A stretch of 64,000 bases of DNA from NCBI RefSeq assembly GCF_001612825.1, contig NZ_BDBE01000034.1, positions 62,001 to 126,000 of the forward strand, written 5' to 3'. Origin of the DNA: Nocardia caishijiensis NBRC 108228 (GTDB taxonomy: Bacteria; Actinomycetota; Actinomycetes; Mycobacteriales; Mycobacteriaceae). Made by a program: the position numbers and the translations under genes. The notes below the pieces were generated by a model. That model did not search any database. It was given only the letters and a program-made list of their open reading frames with translations, and was not told where the DNA came from. Numbering within the stretch: position 1 is the first letter of the stretch; each line of letters opens with the position of its first letter. This document shows positions 61,519 to 64,000 of the stretch, in pieces.

Positions 61519-62739
61519 CTAGTTCCCGTCGCCGACGCAGGCGCTGAACAGCTGCGCCGCGCCGCCGACGGCGCGGGCACGGATGTCGGCGTCGGCCGCC
61601 GAGATCCAGGCCGCACTGCCGGGAACGAGGGTGAGTTCGCGCCCGTCGTGGCGCAATTCGACGGTGCCGTCGGTGCACAGCACGATGCCGGGTCCGGCAT
61701 CGGCCAGCGCGACGGGTTCCGCGCCTGCCTCCAGATCGAACCGGCACAGCGCGAATTCGGGGGCGGGTGTGGCGTAGCGGATACTGCCGTCGGGGCCGGG
61801 TTCGGGTTCGATCACCGGCAGGTCGATCGGTTCGAAATCCAGCACGCGCAGCAGCTCCGGGACGTCGACATGCTTGGGGGTGAGCCCGCCGCGCAGCACA
61901 TTGTCGGAGTTGGCCATGATCTCCACGCCGACACCGCGCAGGTAGGCGTGCAGGTTACCGGCCGCGAGGAACAGGCCCTGGCCCGGTTCGAGGGTGAGCC
62001 GGTTGAGCAGCAGCGCCGCGAGCACCCCCGCGTCACCGGGGTACACCTCGGCCAGTTCCAGCACGGTGCGCGTCTCGGCGGTGAACTCGCGCGGACCCGT
62101 GCCCGACAGGTAGCGCACGCACCCCTCGAGCACCGTGGGCAGCAGGGTGGCCAGGGCGGCGGGCGGCAGCGTGATCCAGGTGGTGAACAGCGTGCGCAGA
62201 CCGGCCGAATCGGGTTGGGCGGCAAGCAGTTCGGCGTAGACATTGAGACCGGGCACGTTCAGTGCGCGCAGCAGGTCGACGGTGCGGTGCGGGGCGCGGA
62301 AACCGGCGAGCGCCTCGAAACGCTCCAGCGCGACCACCAGCTCGGGTTTGTGGCTGTCGTCGCGGTAGTTGCGCAGCGGCGAGTCGAGCGGCACGCCCAC
62401 CCGGTTCTCCCGCTGGAAACCGGCCAGCGCCTGTGCCGAACTCGGATGAGCCTGCAGCGACAGCGGTTCCTCGGCCGCGAGAATCTTCAGCAGGAACGGC
62501 AAACGAGGACCGAAACCCTCGGCGACCGGGCCCAATTCACGCACCGGATCGGCGGCGAGCACCTCGAGCAGCGACCGCGAACTGCCGTTGGACTTCACGT
62601 GCGCGGGGTCGGCGGGGTGCGCGCCGAACCACAGTTCGGCCTCCGGATGAGCCGAGGGCACCGGTCTGCCACACAACCGAGCGAGCGCGGTGCGCGATCC
62701 CCATGCGTAAGAACGCAGCGCACCAACGAGTTCCTGCAC
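61519..62739 (-). CDS. manA: mannose-6-phosphate isomerase
   Basis: 406 residues from a GTG that shares one base with the upstream stop (TAGTG). Type-I cupin enzyme: the zinc site and substrate residues lie in EELWFGAHPADPAHV-like and LSLQAHPSSAQALAGF, then YRDDSHKPELVVALERFEALAGFR, and the C-terminal cupin GGLTPKHVDVPELLRVLDF. It interconverts fructose- and mannose-6-phosphate, feeding GDP-mannose synthesis (manC at 48 kb). Gene order with the SIS-domain protein follows mycobacteria. Confidence 0.93.
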   Translation of the reverse strand: MQELVGALRSYAWGSRTALARLCGRPVPSAHPEAELWFGAHPADPAHVKSNGSSRSLLEVLAADPVRELGPVAEGFGPRLPFLLKILAAEEPLSLQAHPSSAQALAGFQRENRVGVPLDSPLRNYRDDSHKPELVVALERFEALAGFRAPHRTVDLLRALNVPGLNVYAELLAAQPDSAGLRTLFTTWITLPPAALATLLPTVLEGCVRYLSGTGPREFTAETRTVLELAEVYPGDAGVLAALLLNRLTLEPGQGLFLAAGNLHAYLRGVGVEIMANSDNVLRGGLTPKHVDVPELLRVLDFEPIDLPVIEPEPGPDGSIRYATPAPEFALCRFDLEAGAEPVALADAGPGIVLCTDGTVELRHDGRELTLVPGSAAWISAADADIRARAVGGAAQLFSACVGDGN

Positions 62740-63959
62740 TAGTAGCGTCCCCCGTCGTGATATCGGTCCTGGTCGCCCGAGGACGCACCGCGTGCGCCGA
62801 GGCGAAGGTAGGCCGCGGCCATGTCGAGCCGCAGGGCGAGCACCGCCAGCTGTACGAGTTCGCTGCCGTGTCCGCCCCCTGCGGCGGAGGTGGCGATCGC
62901 GCTCTCGGCCGAGGGCTCCGAACCCGGCTCGGCCAGCTGGGACTGCAACACGTCGACATCGGCGTGTACGAGTTCGGCGTCGACGAGGCCGTTGCCCGCG
63001 CCCTCGAACACGGTCAGCTTGCGGCGGGCCGCCGCCTGGTCGGGGTGCACACTGAGGGCGAGCACACGCACCCGGTCCACCGGGGCCGGACCGTCGAGTT
63101 CCTCGTCGTGGAACAGCGGATCGAAACCGGGCGCCGCGCCACCGGCCGCCTGGGCGAGCCTGCCGACGGCGGCGACCGCGTCGGCCAGGTCGGCCGCCGA
63201 GGCCAGCTTGCCCGCCGACTGCAACAGCACCTCGGTGCCGTGCCCGGCCAGCTCGACCGCGGCGGGAGAGTCACCGGCGAGGACGACGCCGACGCCGTGC
63301 ATGCGGGTCGCGAGGGTTTTGGCCGGGTTGTGGAACACCTCGTTGTGCGGACCGTCGCGCAGGGCTTCGGCGTCGAGGACGTCGGCGAGCGCGGTCAGGT
63401 CGGGGGTGGCGGGAACACTGCGCTGGCCGTCGATCCCGCGCAGCACGGCGATGCCGACCGCGAGGAAACGCAGCAGGCGGTTGTGGTCGAGCACGGGCAC
63501 GCGCGGTTCGAGCACGATCGCGCGACCGGCGGCGACCGCCCGCAGCGGACCCTCGTTGGGAACGGCGATCACCACTTCGGCGCTGCGCCGCACCGCCCGG
63601 TCGACCGCGTCGATCAGGCGCGGGTCGCCCGCGTCGTCACCGGCGACGAGCACCACGTCCAGCGGCCCGACCCACGGAGGCAGCGCGGTGACGGGCACGA
63701 TCGGCAGTCCGACCCGGTCACCGAGGGTGGCGACCAGCAGCCCGGCGGCCCGGGCGGCGCGCCCGGACCCGGTGACGAGCACCAGGCTGCGCGCGCGCAA
63801 TTCCGACAGCCGTTCGATCAGGGAGGTCTCGGCGACCGCGGCGGCGGTCGCCCGCACCTGGGCACCGCCCGAGGCCGCCGACCGTAAGAAGCCGCCGGTG
63901 TCGGCCGCCTCGAGCGACGCGGCATCGTCGAGGTCGAAAACCGGTGTTCCAGCGATCAT
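62739..63959 (-). CDS. SIS-domain protein (Rv3256c-like, upstream of manA)
   Basis: 406 residues from the ATG at 63959, with GGGGAGGTGG ~9 bases upstream; a GTG at 63971 is possible. The N-terminal half contains SIS-domain-like strands (SLVLVTGSGRAARAAGLLVA, DVVLVAGDDAGDPRLIDAV, AEVVIAVPNEGP). A helical C-terminal region follows. The mycobacterial homologue sits between phosphomannomutase and manA, so it probably helps sugar-phosphate metabolism, with no proven reaction. The gene before it (63983 onward, minus) would be the phosphomannomutase, of which only a few codons could be in the window. Confidence 0.8.
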   Translation of the reverse strand: MIAGTPVFDLDDAASLEAADTGGFLRSAASGGAQVRATAAAVAETSLIERLSELRARSLVLVTGSGRAARAAGLLVATLGDRVGLPIVPVTALPPWVGPLDVVLVAGDDAGDPRLIDAVDRAVRRSAEVVIAVPNEGPLRAVAAGRAIVLEPRVPVLDHNRLLRFLAVGIAVLRGIDGQRSVPATPDLTALADVLDAEALRDGPHNEVFHNPAKTLATRMHGVGVVLAGDSPAAVELAGHGTEVLLQSAGKLASAADLADAVAAVGRLAQAAGGAAPGFDPLFHDEELDGPAPVDRVRVLALSVHPDQAAARRKLTVFEGAGNGLVDAELVHADVDVLQSQLAEPGSEPSAESAIATSAAGGGHGSELVQLAVLALRLDMAAAYLRLGARGASSGDQDRYHDGGRY

Positions 63960-64000
63960 CGCCGAGTCCACCTCCCCTCATCGCGCTGTGTGGTCGGTCG

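Overview
High GC, GTG starts, four-base start/stop overlaps, TAnnnT -10 boxes and the gene content point to a mycolic-acid actinomycete, most likely Nocardia or a close relative. The strongest taxonomic evidence is the block manC-wbbL-rmlD / LCP protein / TIGR03089 protein, plus manA-SIS protein. This resembles the M. tuberculosis Rv3255c-Rv3268 neighbourhood, here with extra genes inserted. Assignment is from protein motifs read by eye; no database search was run.

Layout. 0-2.5 kb: end of a type VII secretion (ESX) substrate operon (EspG-like fragment, PPE/WXG-like protein, small ESX-type protein, alpha/beta hydrolase). 2.6-4.4 kb: two secreted proteins. 4.5-6.9 kb: an acyl-CoA dehydrogenase pair ending in a strong hairpin. 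6.9-16.4 kb: a T7SS-type Rhs polymorphic toxin of 2007 residues, an EspC-like partner upstream, and an AT-richer tail holding the toxin tip, its immunity gene and orphan immunity-like genes with decayed remnants. 16.7-18.8 kb: small membrane and secreted proteins and a GNAT. 18.7-22.8 kb: three tandem Ser/Thr kinases. 22.9-27.2 kb: endonuclease IV, an Rv3406-like dioxygenase, a CoA transferase and an HMG-CoA lyase. 27.2-30.6 kb: an ABC exporter.

30.6-44.2 kb is the most unusual stretch. Five co-directional genes read SWIM/DUF5691 - MoxR ATPase - DUF5682 - VWA - (Ser/Thr kinase fused to ADP-ribosylglycohydrolase). The first four match the uncharacterised E. coli yehQ-yehL-yehM-yehP gene set. 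Divergent to them are an SMC/Rad50-like ATPase with a CPxC hook and a small HEPN-like helical partner. I regard this as the best candidate for a poorly described regulatory or conflict system.

44.3-64 kb is mostly core metabolism: YchJ, SelW/Rdx-like, FmdB, a carboxylesterase, GDP-mannose and rhamnose cell-wall genes, an LCP ligase, a P450, a CitA/CitB-type two-component system next to a DctA symporter with a direct-repeat operator, a phytoene-dehydrogenase-like oxidoreductase, two tandem cation diffusion facilitators, manA and a SIS-domain protein.

No rRNA, tRNA, CRISPR array, insertion sequence or phage integrase was seen.
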